From Desulfobacca acetoxidans (lineage in GTDB: Bacteria; Desulfobacterota; Desulfobaccia; Desulfobaccales; 0-14-0-80-60-11): a DNA stretch of 32,772 nt. The stretch covers positions 1-32,772 of the forward strand of contig DYLF01000012.1 of the NCBI GenBank assembly GCA_020722205.1, given 5' to 3'. A program made the position numbers and the translations under genes. Each line of letters opens with the position of its first letter. The first letter of the stretch is position 1. The notes under the pieces were generated by a model that did not search any database, was not told the origin of the DNA, and was given only the letters and a program-made list of their open reading frames with translations. Of this stretch, positions 7,749-15,213 are shown in pieces.

Positions 7749-7940
7749 ATGTGGCAAGAAAGGTTGCTCAGACCCAGTGAGGTGGCCAGACTGTTGGGGG
7801 TATCCCGGGCCACGGTATATCGCTGGTTTTGGGAAGGGCGCCTGAGGGGCGTCAAATTATCCGGGGGGAAGGGGACGGTGCGGATTCTGGAAAGCGCCAT
7901 CGACCAGTTGATGGCCAATGCGGAAATCGGTCCGGATTAA
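7749..7940 (+). CDS. Small excisionase-type HTH protein, first gene of the phage operon
   Basis: A 63-aa protein consisting almost only of an excisionase-type winged HTH: LLRPSEVARLLGVSRATVYR, WFWEGRLRGVKLSGGKGTVRI. It is clearly paralogous to the divergent minus-strand protein at 6785-7066 (shared R-P-x-EVA-x-L-L and TVYR/GRL-GV). An ideal AAGGAGG (7734-7740) sits 8 nt before the ATG. It leads the phage cluster, 63 nt ahead of the small terminase, so it is probably a regulator of that cluster or of its own dyad. A directionality-factor role is possible but there is no integrase in the window. Confidence 0.8.
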   Translation: MWQERLLRPSEVARLLGVSRATVYRWFWEGRLRGVKLSGGKGTVRILESAIDQLMANAEIGPD

Positions 7941-8003
7941 AGACAGTGACAATTGTCGCATGTGTGTTGGGAAAAACTTGGGCTTCGCTCTATATTTTGA
8001 ATC

Positions 8004-8489
8004 ATGAGGGCAAGAAGCGACAAATCAGAAGGCGGAGGGCGGCAAGGGCTTCATCGAGAAAAGTATTTTGAGGAAGCCCAAGCTTGGTACCTAATCAACA
8101 AAGATATCAAGACAATAGCAGAGCTGATGAATCTCCCAGAGGAAACGATCAAACGCTGGCACCAGGAAGGACATTGGGAAGAGAAGAAAAAGCTGGCCAT
8201 GACTTCACCGCGTTGGTTGGGGGAGGCCTTAAAAGGATTGCTGCGGGAGAAAACCCAAAGGCTTTTGACCCAAGGGGATTTGAAGCCCGCGGAAGTAGAG
8301 GAGTTGAACAAGATTGCCGTGCTGATTGAACGGTTGTTGGGGGAGGCTTGGGATCTGAGGGCGGCAGCGTTGGAGGTTATGGATCGGTTTTGCGACTATT
8401 TGCGACACCGGGTGGAAAATCGGGAGGAAATTGAACGGTTTGCCGGATGGCTACTTGAGTTTTACCAGGAGCTGGAGGAGGACGGCTAG
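8004..8489 (+). CDS. Phage terminase small subunit-like protein (Mu DUF1804 type)
   Basis: This 161-aa protein has an HTH near residues 30-60 (AWYLINKDIKTIAELMNLPE then ETIKRWHQEGHWEEKKK), the pattern of small terminases that recognise packaging DNA and feed it to the large subunit. The rest is helical and acidic toward the C-terminus. It directly precedes the large terminase, as in Mu-like phages. The ATG at 8004 has no good ribosome-binding site, and I see no better alternative without cutting into the HTH. The N-terminal Arg/Gly-rich stretch may be extra. Identification rests on the HTH motif and position. Confidence 0.7.
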   Translation: MRARSDKSEGGGRQGLHREKYFEEAQAWYLINKDIKTIAELMNLPEETIKRWHQEGHWEEKKKLAMTSPRWLGEALKGLLREKTQRLLTQGDLKPAEVEELNKIAVLIERLLGEAWDLRAAALEVMDRFCDYLRHRVENREEIERFAGWLLEFYQELEEDG

Positions 8490-8534
8490 CGCAGAGACGG
8501 GCTGAGGGCGACAAGCTAACTCCGGTCCCCCCAA

Positions 8535-8550
8535 CAGGCAGGGAGGCCTG
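8535..8550. repeat. REP-like hairpin between terminase genes
   Basis: CAGGC-AGGGAG-GCCTG followed by CTTTAC. It resembles the hairpin at 7588-7603 (CAGGCG-GAGG-CGCCTG then CTCTAC), including the GGAGG-like loop and the following C-T-x-TAC. It sits in the 101-nt gap between the two terminase genes. Confidence 0.4.
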
Positions 8551-8590
8551 CTTTACAAGTGGGGAAGGGGGAAGAAGAACAGGGATAGCC

Positions 8591-10114
8591 ATGACGTTGA
8601 AAAAGAAACTAAACAAGACGAAGTTTCGGCAGCGGGTCAATGAAATTTCCATGCGTCTTTGTATGGAGGTTCTGCCTTTTGAGGATGAAACAGCGGCGGT
8701 GCGGGTGGAAAGGTTGCGAAAGGCCGAAGCCGACCCGTTGTATTTTTGTCGGAAGTATTTGCCGCATTACTTCTTTCAGGCACCGGCGCCCTTCCATTAT
8801 GAACTGGTGAATTTGCTTGAGTCGCGAAATCAGGTGGTAACGCCGGTGGTGGTGGCGGCACCCCGGGAGTTTGCCAAGACCACGGTGTGTTCTTTTGGGT
8901 ATGTGCTTCATCAGATTTGTTTTAACAAGCGGCACTTTATCATCATCGGCAGTGATACAGAAGACTTGGCCAGCGATTTGACGGGATATATCTATCTCGA
9001 GTTGTTGTACAACGAGCGTTTACAGAGGGATTTTGGGGAGCTGGTGAAGGCCAACCGGTCGGTGGAGGACTTTGTGACCACAAACGATATTCGGGTTAAG
9101 GCCCGGGGAAGGGGGCAAAGGCTGCGGGGTCTAAAACACAAACAGTGGCGGCCGGATCTGATCATTCTGGATGATTTGGAGAATGACCAGAATGTGAGGA
9201 ACCCTGCTATCGTTCAGCAGGTGCTGGACTGGGTGCAGTCGGCGGTGTATCCGTCTTTGGACGCTGGTGGCAATTTGCTGGTGATCGGCACGATTTTAAG
9301 ACAGCGGAGCGCGCTGCACCGGATGTTGACCAGTTCTGACGAGCCATACTGCCATTTTCAGCGGCGGATTTACCGCGCCCTTTCGGAAGATGGCAGTTCT
9401 TTGTGGGAAGCCAGGCATCCGGCGGCGAAACTGACATTGCAGAAGCAGATGATGGGCACGGCGGCCTTCAACCGGGAAAAGATGAATGAGCCGGCGCCTG
9501 AGGAAGGGGCCTTTAAGGAAGAGTGGGTGCGGTATTATCACCCTGACAGCCTGCGGGACAAAGAATTGATCATTACCGGTTTTTTCGATCCTTCCTTGGA
9601 GACCGGAGCCAGCGCCGATTACAAGGCGTTGGTGACGGTGGGGTTTTCCCCTGACGACCAGGTTTTTTTTGTCCGAGACGCCTTTATTCAAAAGGTAAGC
9701 CTGGAACAGGTGTTGCGGATCATCTTCAACCGCCACCGAGAATATAATTATCAGATTCTGGGGGTGGAGGACAATCTGTTTCAGCGCCTGTTGCTGCGGG
9801 AGCTGGACGCGTTGGGACAAGAATATGGGGTGGTGTTGCCGGTCAAAGGGGTGACTCAGAAAGTGGCAAAAGAGACCCGCATCCGCAGTCTGTCTTCTTT
9901 GCTGGAGCGAGGGAAGATTCGATTTATCAAAGGGCATTCCGATCAGGAGCTGTTGGTGGAACAGTTGCTCTATTTCCCCTCTCGGGCGCTGCATGATGAT
10001 GGGCCGGATGCACTGGAGGGTGCCATTCGCCTGGCCCAGGAAATCGGGGGCGGCGAGTCCAAGGGATATGTTTCAGTGAGTCGGAGAAAATTCAAGTTTC
10101 GGGGTGCGTTCTAA
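8591..10114 (+). CDS. Phage terminase large subunit (Mu-like, ATPase plus nuclease)
   Basis: This is the DNA-packaging motor. The N-terminal ATPase shows a variant Walker A APREFAKTT (90-98), Walker B LIILDDLE (190-197) and the coupling motif VIGTIL (231-236). The C-terminal RNase H-like nuclease starts with FFDPSLETGASADYKALV (D333 first acidic residue) and ends with DDGPDALEGA. At 507 aa it is normal length and appears intact. The ATG 8591 has only a weak upstream purine stretch. It is followed 29 nt later by the portal gene, the standard order. Whether it packages phage or random host DNA cannot be told from sequence. Confidence 0.9.
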   Translation: MTLKKKLNKTKFRQRVNEISMRLCMEVLPFEDETAAVRVERLRKAEADPLYFCRKYLPHYFFQAPAPFHYELVNLLESRNQVVTPVVVAAPREFAKTTVCSFGYVLHQICFNKRHFIIIGSDTEDLASDLTGYIYLELLYNERLQRDFGELVKANRSVEDFVTTNDIRVKARGRGQRLRGLKHKQWRPDLIILDDLENDQNVRNPAIVQQVLDWVQSAVYPSLDAGGNLLVIGTILRQRSALHRMLTSSDEPYCHFQRRIYRALSEDGSSLWEARHPAAKLTLQKQMMGTAAFNREKMNEPAPEEGAFKEEWVRYYHPDSLRDKELIITGFFDPSLETGASADYKALVTVGFSPDDQVFFVRDAFIQKVSLEQVLRIIFNRHREYNYQILGVEDNLFQRLLLRELDALGQEYGVVLPVKGVTQKVAKETRIRSLSSLLERGKIRFIKGHSDQELLVEQLLYFPSRALHDDGPDALEGAIRLAQEIGGGESKGYVSVSRRKFKFRGAF

Positions 10115-10143
10115 ATGAATGTCTCTTCAAAAGCGGGGACTTT

Positions 10144-11424
10144 ATGGGGTTGAGGAAATATTTGGGCAAGATATTTAAACCGGCCAAGGAACCGGAGCTC
10201 AGGGAACTGGCGGCGTTGAGTTTACAGGACCGCTGGAGCAGTTATCCCAGCGTCGGTTTGAACGCCGGGCGATTGGCGGCCATCTTTCGGGAGGCGGATC
10301 AGGGGTCGGTGCGGCGCCAGATGGAGCTGTTCGAAGAGATGGAAGAGAAGGATGCGCATCTCTCCTCCTTGCTGGCCACCCGCAAGCTGGCGGTGCTGGG
10401 TTTGGATTACGAGGTATTGCCTTATGCCAGGACCCCTTTGGATGAGCAAATAGCCGAGGTAATCGGCCGTTTGGTGTACGACATCCCAAATTTGGAAGAG
10501 AGTTTTCTAGACTTGTTGGACGCCCTGGGCAAAGGGTTTGCTCTGGTGGAGGTCATGTGGGCAGTGGAGGAGGGTCGGGCCAAAGTAACGGAACTGCGCT
10601 GGATACCGCAGAAAAAGGTGATCTTTGGTGAGGACCACGAGCCCCGTCTATTGACGTCAACTTCTCCTTGGCGGGGTGAGGAGTTCCCCCCCTGGAAAGT
10701 GATCTATCACCGCTACAAGGCCAGAAGCGGTTATGCTACGCGGGCTGGCTTGCTTCGGGTACTGGGCTATCTGTACCTTCTGAAAAATTATGCCTTAAAG
10801 GATTGGGCGGCGTTCAATGAAGTGTTTGGTAGCCCCATGCGGCTGGGGAAATATGAGCCGACGGCTACGCTCACGGAACGCGAAGCCTTGAAAGAGGCAG
10901 TTCGTCAACTGGGTACGGATGCCGCCGGGGTCATAAGCAAAAATACGGATATTGAATTCATTGAGGCGGCCGGGGTCCATGCTGCCACCAACCCCTATGA
11001 GAAGATGGCGGAATTTTGCAACCGGGAGATGTCCAAGGCCATTTTAGGTCAGACCTTGACCACGGACACCTATGGGGCCACCGGGACATATGCGGCGGCG
11101 AAGGTGCATGGCCAGGTCCGGCGGGACTTGGTGCAAGCCGATGCCCAAGCCCTGGCCCACACGTTGAGGGAACAACTGCTCAGGCCGCTGGTGGGTTTTA
11201 ATTTCGGTTGGGACCGGTCTGTGCCCTGGTTTCGTTTCCGGTTTGAGGAGCAAGAAGACCTTAAAAACTTATCAGAAGTGTACCGTAATCTGGCGACCAT
11301 GGGGCTCCCTATGGACTGGGAGCATGTGGCGGAGAGATTCGGTATGCCGTTAGGAAAAAGCAGCAGACAGAAAACCAAAAGTGGAAAGACAAAAAAGGGG
11401 GAAGAGGCTGATGAAGCATCATAA
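10144..11424 (+). CDS. Phage portal protein (Mu gp29-like, DUF935)
   Basis: The portal forms the dodecameric ring at the unique head vertex through which DNA passes. It is recognised from DUF935 features: RWSSYPSVGLNAGRLAAIFR near 31, LFEEMEEKDAHLSSLLATRK around 59-78, the middle LRWIPQKKVIFGEDHEPRLL and DWAAFNEVFGSPMRLGKY, and TDTYGATGTYAAAKVH late in the chain. At 426 aa it is shorter than Mu gp29 (about 510 aa), mainly at the C-terminus, which ends in a Lys/Glu-rich tail. The gene overlaps the next by 14 nt. In Mu the next gene would be F (minor head protein); that gene is absent here. Confidence 0.88.
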   Translation: MGLRKYLGKIFKPAKEPELRELAALSLQDRWSSYPSVGLNAGRLAAIFREADQGSVRRQMELFEEMEEKDAHLSSLLATRKLAVLGLDYEVLPYARTPLDEQIAEVIGRLVYDIPNLEESFLDLLDALGKGFALVEVMWAVEEGRAKVTELRWIPQKKVIFGEDHEPRLLTSTSPWRGEEFPPWKVIYHRYKARSGYATRAGLLRVLGYLYLLKNYALKDWAAFNEVFGSPMRLGKYEPTATLTEREALKEAVRQLGTDAAGVISKNTDIEFIEAAGVHAATNPYEKMAEFCNREMSKAILGQTLTTDTYGATGTYAAAKVHGQVRRDLVQADAQALAHTLREQLLRPLVGFNFGWDRSVPWFRFRFEEQEDLKNLSEVYRNLATMGLPMDWEHVAERFGMPLGKSSRQKTKSGKTKKGEEADEAS

Positions 11425-11722
11425 GGTGAGATGGTTGCCGCTTTTAATGGCAGTGTGGTTAGTGGTTGGTTGTTGCAGCAATCCTGGGGTCTTTGGGAAG
11501 GTGTCGGATTCTCTTCGCTTGGTGCAGTCTTATTATGACCCGCTGCTGAAGGGGGATTTGGGCGACGAGCGGGTAAGGCAAGCCGTGGTGGCGGCGGATA
11601 CTACCTTGCTGGTGGCCGGAGAGCTGCAAAAGCAATGGTGTCCGGATGAAAAAGCAGTGGAGCAGCTTCTGCTGCAGGTAAAGGAAACAGAAGAGCTTAG
11701 AAGGCAAGCGGGCATCAGGTAA
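11411..11722 (+). CDS. Small predicted lipoprotein
   Basis: This 103-aa protein starts with MKHHKVRWLPLLMAVWLVVGC, a basic n-region, a hydrophobic core and a lipobox VVGC, so the mature protein would be lipidated on the cysteine. The remainder is helical (YYDPLLKGDLGDERVRQAVV, later EKAVEQLLLQVKETEELRRQ). I chose ATG 11411 over the upstream GTG at 11381 because the signal sequence begins there and GGGGGAAGAGG precedes it. It overlaps the portal end by 14 nt. A phage lipoprotein could be an outer-membrane spanin or an exclusion/immunity protein; there is no partner gene next to it. No family recognised. Confidence 0.65.
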   Translation: MKHHKVRWLPLLMAVWLVVGCCSNPGVFGKVSDSLRLVQSYYDPLLKGDLGDERVRQAVVAADTTLLVAGELQKQWCPDEKAVEQLLLQVKETEELRRQAGIR

Positions 11723-11745
11723 AGGTGTTGGGGAAGGGCTGAAAG

Positions 11746-13188
11746 ATGTCAACCGAAGCGACGTTACTGTTGGAGGTAAATGGTATTCCCGAATGGGTGC
11801 GGCTGTTGCCGCTGGGGCGGGTGGAACTGGTGGATGGGCGGGAGCCCTTTGAGGTGGACCAGGAGAGTTTGGCGGCTATCGTTGCGGCCTTTGAGAACCG
11901 GGGGATAGACCTGGTGATAGATTATGAGCATCAGACATTGCAGGGAAAGAGGGCTCCGGCGGCAGGCTGGATAAAGGTGCTTGAGGCCCGGGAGGATGGT
12001 CTTTGGGGGAGGGTGGAATGGACAGCGCAAGCCAAAGAGTATTTACAGGAACGGGAATATCGCTATTTTTCTCCGGTCTTGCGCTTGGACCCGGATACCC
12101 GCAAACCCACCGTGCTACTGCAGGTGGCTTTAACTAATGTCCCGGCGATTAAGGGTCTGCCGCCGCTGGTGGCCAAATGGAATGGTGAGCCGAATAGTTT
12201 GGATGTGGCAGTCCAAGGTCCTGAATGGTTATTGAATCGGAACGGGGGAGTTTTGGATTCTCGGCTCTCGCTTCAGACCCAAGAACCCAATAGCCAAAAC
12301 CCAGAACCCGGACGGGACGTAAGCCCGGTATTACCGGCGGACCTGGGAGGGCTGATGACAGCCAGCGAGGCACAAAGAGAACGCAGCTTTAGGTATGGCA
12401 TAGGTATCAAAGAAGGGGGTGGAGTGCTCAAGCCGGTGGAGTTGTCAGAAGTGCCTGATGATAAGTGGGGGGATCCAGTGAATTATCGGTTTCCTTGCCA
12501 TAATCAGGAGGCGGCCTGGGCTGCTTGGGAGCAATGGAATGGTTTTCGCCAACAGGAACAGTACAGCACAGAGGAAATAACCAAGATAACCGAACGTTTA
12601 AAAGGATTATTGCACAATCAGAGGAAAGAGGATTCACAAGAAGTGACGCCGTTTACACCGGTAGGGGAGGAGAGCTTGATGAAGGGAGGATTAAAGGCCA
12701 GGCTGGGTCTGGAAGAGGAAGCGACGGAGGAAGCATTTTGGCAGAGGTTGAGTGAGTTCTGGCGGGAGCTGGCATATACCCTCAATCTGCCGGCGGGGGC
12801 AGATGTATGCCAGGTTAAGGGAGCAGTGGAGGCTTTGAGGGCCAGTTCTGAAAGGGTGGTAAGACTTGAGGAGGAATTGGTGCGTCTGAAAGATGACATG
12901 TTGGAGGAGAAGGCGAATCGGGCCGTGGATGAAGCGATGAAACAGGGCAAGATCAGCCCGGCTCAGAAGTCCTGGGCGATGGAGTATTACCGGCGAGACC
13001 CCGAAGGTTTTCTTAACTTTGTGACCCAAGTGGCGCCGGTGGTTCCTATGGGCGTGAAACTCACGCCCTTAGGGGCCGATGGGGAAGAGAGTGGGCTTGC
13101 TCCTCTCGAAATGGAAATCTGCAGGCAGCTCAACCTCTTACCGTGTCAATATCGGGAGGCTAAAGTGCGCCTTTCAGTAAGTAGTTAA
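11746..13188 (+). CDS. Phage head maturation protease with scaffold (Mu gpI-like)
   Basis: Residues 1-145 are the Mu I protease domain: EWVRLLPLGRVEL, then IDLVIDYEHQTL, APAAGWIKVLE, GLWGRVEWT and YRYFSPVLRLD. It cleaves the scaffold and head proteins during assembly. The middle (about 200-290) holds an unusual segment with VPDDKWGDPVNYRFPCHNQE and AAWAAWEQWNGF, resembling the DUF6582-type module seen in other phage proteases. It is preceded by a Pro/Asn/Gln-rich linker encoded by an inserted repeat. From M312 on lies the helical scaffold (coiled coil VVRLEEELVRLKDDMLEE). The 480-aa length exceeds Mu I (about 360 aa) because of the middle part. The start is ATG 11746, the first in frame, 23 nt after the lipoprotein stop. 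Confidence 0.85.
   Translation: MSTEATLLLEVNGIPEWVRLLPLGRVELVDGREPFEVDQESLAAIVAAFENRGIDLVIDYEHQTLQGKRAPAAGWIKVLEAREDGLWGRVEWTAQAKEYLQEREYRYFSPVLRLDPDTRKPTVLLQVALTNVPAIKGLPPLVAKWNGEPNSLDVAVQGPEWLLNRNGGVLDSRLSLQTQEPNSQNPEPGRDVSPVLPADLGGLMTASEAQRERSFRYGIGIKEGGGVLKPVELSEVPDDKWGDPVNYRFPCHNQEAAWAAWEQWNGFRQQEQYSTEEITKITERLKGLLHNQRKEDSQEVTPFTPVGEESLMKGGLKARLGLEEEATEEAFWQRLSEFWRELAYTLNLPAGADVCQVKGAVEALRASSERVVRLEEELVRLKDDMLEEKANRAVDEAMKQGKISPAQKSWAMEYYRRDPEGFLNFVTQVAPVVPMGVKLTPLGADGEESGLAPLEMEICRQLNLLPCQYREAKVRLSVSS
12248..12312. repeat. Pro/Asn-encoding dispersed repeat inside protease gene
   Basis: The segment with TTGGATTCTCGGCTCTCG on the left and CCAAAACCCAGAACCCGG on the right belongs to the same GGTTCTGGG/CCCAGAACC family as 16987-17084 and 20326-20390. 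Here it is read in frame and encodes the linker QTQEPNSQNPEPG in the protease. Confidence 0.55.
12679..13188 (+). CDS. Putative nested scaffold protein (Mu gpZ-like internal start)
   Basis: An in-frame ATG at 12679 (codon 312 of the protease gene) is preceded by GGGGAGG (12664-12670) with 8-nt spacing, better than most starts in the cluster. It would yield a 169-aa scaffold (starts MKGGLKARLGLEEEATEE) containing the coiled coil and the C-terminal capsid-contacting part. In phage Mu the scaffold Z is made exactly this way from within gene I. The initiation is a prediction from the ribosome-binding site and family precedent. Confidence 0.6.
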   Translation: MKGGLKARLGLEEEATEEAFWQRLSEFWRELAYTLNLPAGADVCQVKGAVEALRASSERVVRLEEELVRLKDDMLEEKANRAVDEAMKQGKISPAQKSWAMEYYRRDPEGFLNFVTQVAPVVPMGVKLTPLGADGEESGLAPLEMEICRQLNLLPCQYREAKVRLSVSS

Positions 13189-13241
13189 AGTCAAGTGGTT
13201 TGAAAGAAAAAGGAAACAGAAAACCGAGTTAAGGAGGAAAT

Positions 13242-13649
13242 ATGGCAGCATTGACTAAGGACAGGGCCACCTCGTATCGGGAGGGGGTGGAAATCGATTA
13301 CCCGGTGGCAGCTGATACCATCATATTTGCGGGGAGTCTGGTTTGCGTAAACAGCAACGGCTATGCAGTTCCTGCGGCAGACACGGCGGGATACAAGTTC
13401 ATCGGGATTGCAATGGCTCAGGCGGACAACAAGGGCGGAGGAAATGGAGACAAGAAGGTCAGGGTGCGCCGCAGTGGGGTTTTTGAGTTCGACGCGGGCA
13501 GCATTACCCAAGCCATGGTGGGAGAGGCCATGTATGTGGTGGATGATCATACATTCGATGATGCCGCCGGCGCCACTAATGACATCAAGGTGGGGGTGTT
13601 GGTGAAATATGTTAGCGCCACCACGGGCTGGATCGATATCAGCAGATAA
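13242..13649 (+). CDS. Phage capsid decoration/cement protein (DUF2190-like)
   Basis: This 135-aa, beta-rich protein has YPVAADTIIFAGSLVCVNSN, YKFIGIAMAQADNKGGGNGD, then VRVRRSGVFEFD and a C-terminal TGWIDI. This is the layout of small head decoration proteins that trimerise on the capsid surface. It sits between protease/scaffold and major head protein, a usual place. A strong AAGGAGG precedes ATG 13242. Not a close match to any single named protein that I can confirm, hence the hedge. Confidence 0.7.
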   Translation: MAALTKDRATSYREGVEIDYPVAADTIIFAGSLVCVNSNGYAVPAADTAGYKFIGIAMAQADNKGGGNGDKKVRVRRSGVFEFDAGSITQAMVGEAMYVVDDHTFDDAAGATNDIKVGVLVKYVSATTGWIDISR

Positions 13650-13664
13650 GGAGGAGATAGGTAG

Positions 13665-14561
13665 ATGATTATCAATGCAGAATCGCTGGCTGGGATTTAC
13701 ACGGCCTTTTCAGCGGTCTTCAATACCGCTTTCCAGTCTACCGAGGTCTGGCATGAGAGGGTAGCCATGACCGTGCCGGCCAGTACCCGGATTGTGGATT
13801 ATAAATTTCTCATGGAGTTTCCCATGATGCGGGAATGGCTGGGAGACAGGCAGATAAAATCCCTGGAAAGCCAGGCATACTTAGTGGAGAGCAAGGATTG
13901 GGAGTCCACCATTGAAGTAGATCGCAATGACATTGAAGATGATCAGTTGGGTTTATTCAATCCAATAGTGGCGGCCTTGGGGCAGGAGGCCAAAAAACAT
14001 CCGGACTGGCTGATTGCTGAATTGCTAAGAGACGGGAATACCAAGACATGTTATGATGGCCGCCCCTTTTTTGACAGCGCTCATCCGGTGGGCACCGGGA
14101 CCAAGTCCAATGTGGACGAGGGCTCGGGCTTGGCTTGGTATTTGTTCGACGTATCCCGGCCGATAAAACCTTTTATTTTCCAGGTGCGCCGGGTTGTGGA
14201 GCTGGTGCGGATGGATCGGCCGGAGGACGAGAATGTCTTTATGCGTAAAAAGTTCAGGTATGGCGTGGATTATCGGGGGGCGGCGGCCTATGGTCTGTGG
14301 CAGTTGGCCTTTCGCTCCACTCAGCCCCTTAATCCCACCTATTACGCCACGGCCCGGGCGGCCATGATGTCCCTGACCAACGGCGAGGGACGACCTTTGG
14401 GCATCAGGCCGAATCTTTTGGTGGTGCCCCCCTCACTGGAGGGCCAAGCCCGAGAGATTTTGCATGCCCAATATATTATAGGGGATCCAACTGCAGGGGG
14501 ATCCAGATCCAACGTATGGCAAGGGTCGGCGGACTTTCTGGTGGTGCCGGAGCTGGCGTAA
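13665..14561 (+). CDS. Major head (capsid) protein, Mu gpT-like
   Basis: The 298-aa protein is full length for the Mu gpT family. Visible family blocks: YTAFSAVFNTAFQ at the N-terminus, TIEVDRNDIEDDQLG, DGRPFFDSAHPVG, AWYLFDVSRPIKPFIFQ, ENVFMRKKFRYGVDYRG, GRPLGIRPNLLVVPPSLEG, and the typical end QGSADFLVVPELA. It forms the icosahedral shell. Start ATG 13665 follows AAGGAGGAGA with good spacing, and only 15 nt separate it from the decoration gene. The stop is followed 11 nt later by a long palindromic repeat, which could lower downstream expression. Confidence 0.93.
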   Translation: MIINAESLAGIYTAFSAVFNTAFQSTEVWHERVAMTVPASTRIVDYKFLMEFPMMREWLGDRQIKSLESQAYLVESKDWESTIEVDRNDIEDDQLGLFNPIVAALGQEAKKHPDWLIAELLRDGNTKTCYDGRPFFDSAHPVGTGTKSNVDEGSGLAWYLFDVSRPIKPFIFQVRRVVELVRMDRPEDENVFMRKKFRYGVDYRGAAAYGLWQLAFRSTQPLNPTYYATARAAMMSLTNGEGRPLGIRPNLLVVPPSLEGQAREILHAQYIIGDPTAGGSRSNVWQGSADFLVVPELA

Positions 14562-14572
14562 CACCTGTAGAA

Positions 14573-14638
14573 GGGGACGTTGTTGAAATATTGATATTCT
14601 TCTTTCCATCAGAATGTCAATATTTCAACAACGTCCCC
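14573..14638. repeat. 28-bp-arm palindromic element, copy 1
   Basis: The left arm GGGGACGTTGTTGAAATATT... (14573-14600) and right arm ending ...CAACAACGTCCCC (14611-14638) pair over 28 bp with a single mismatch, around a 10-nt loop. The same arm ends recur at 19110-19164. No T-run follows, so it is a repeat rather than a typical terminator, although the RNA hairpin would be very stable. It looks like a REP/MITE element. Confidence 0.85.
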
Positions 14639-14663
14639 ATAGAAGGAGGAGAGGAAAAGAGTT

Positions 14664-15002
14664 ATGGGATGGTTTGGCGGAGTGATTTTGCAGACTTATC
14701 ACCGGGTGCCGGGTGATTATGAGGACATCACGGTAGGGTCAGAGGCGGTGGGGTTAAGCCACGGCAAAGTGCAGCCCACAAGGGGCTTGTTTGCCGGTCT
14801 GTCAGCCCAAGCAGCGTTGCTTTCCCTGGAAGGGGGCGATTTGCGGATACGCCTGGATGGTGGTTTGCCTACGGCGGATCACGGTCACATCTTAGTCAGC
14901 GGTGATGCCTTGACTCTCACCGGCACGCAGTCCTTATATCAATTCCGGGCTGTTCGGTCTGGTGAGGTGAACGGAATTCTGAGGGTAACTTATTTTTATT
15001 AA
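14664..15002 (+). CDS. Phage protein of unknown function
   Basis: This 112-aa protein is beta-rich. The C-terminal half reads as a small beta-sandwich (LEGGDLRIRLDGGLPTADHG, then HILVSGDALTLTGTQSLYQF, then NGILRVTYFY), as in virion accessory proteins. It sits between major head protein and the membrane-protein genes. The start is ATG 14664, served by AAGGAGGAGAGG just upstream; that site lies right after the palindromic repeat, so the repeat sits in the leader of this gene. It could be a second decoration or head fibre protein; I do not recognise the family. Confidence 0.65.
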   Translation: MGWFGGVILQTYHRVPGDYEDITVGSEAVGLSHGKVQPTRGLFAGLSAQAALLSLEGGDLRIRLDGGLPTADHGHILVSGDALTLTGTQSLYQFRAVRSGEVNGILRVTYFY

Positions 15003-15044
15003 TACTTAGTGGCGAACATCATTTTCCAGGGAGGAAAGCAGAAG

Positions 15045-15212
15045 ATGTTGAGCGGCAAGAAGACTTATATTACCGCAGTGATTTTGGCCCTTGGGGTTTT
15101 AGCCAGGGCCATGGGATGGTTAACCGAAGAGCAGTACGAAATCATTATGGGCCTCATGGGATCCCTTGGTTTAGCAACCTTAAGGGCAGGGGTGGCCAAG
15201 AGTGTGGAATGA
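15045..15212 (+). CDS. Small membrane protein, possible holin
   Basis: A 55-aa protein with a basic start (MLSGKKTY), a hydrophobic helix ITAVILALGVLARAMGW, and a second weaker one LMGSLGLATLRAGV, ending KSVE. Such proteins are common in tailed phages and are often tagged as holin-like. The frame is open from 15009, but GGGAGG (15029-15034) lies 10 nt before ATG 15045, so this start is preferred. Holin function is inference; no endolysin gene is visible in the cluster. Confidence 0.6.
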   Translation: MLSGKKTYITAVILALGVLARAMGWLTEEQYEIIMGLMGSLGLATLRAGVAKSVE

Positions 15213-15213
15213 T

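Noticed and set aside
9296-9994. 232-aa minus-strand frame inside the large terminase
   Set aside because: Shadow of a conserved plus-strand gene with no independent support.
14573-14638. Long palindrome as a simple transcription terminator
   Set aside because: No T-run on either strand after the stem, a second copy exists with a changed centre, and downstream genes of the same operon still need transcription.
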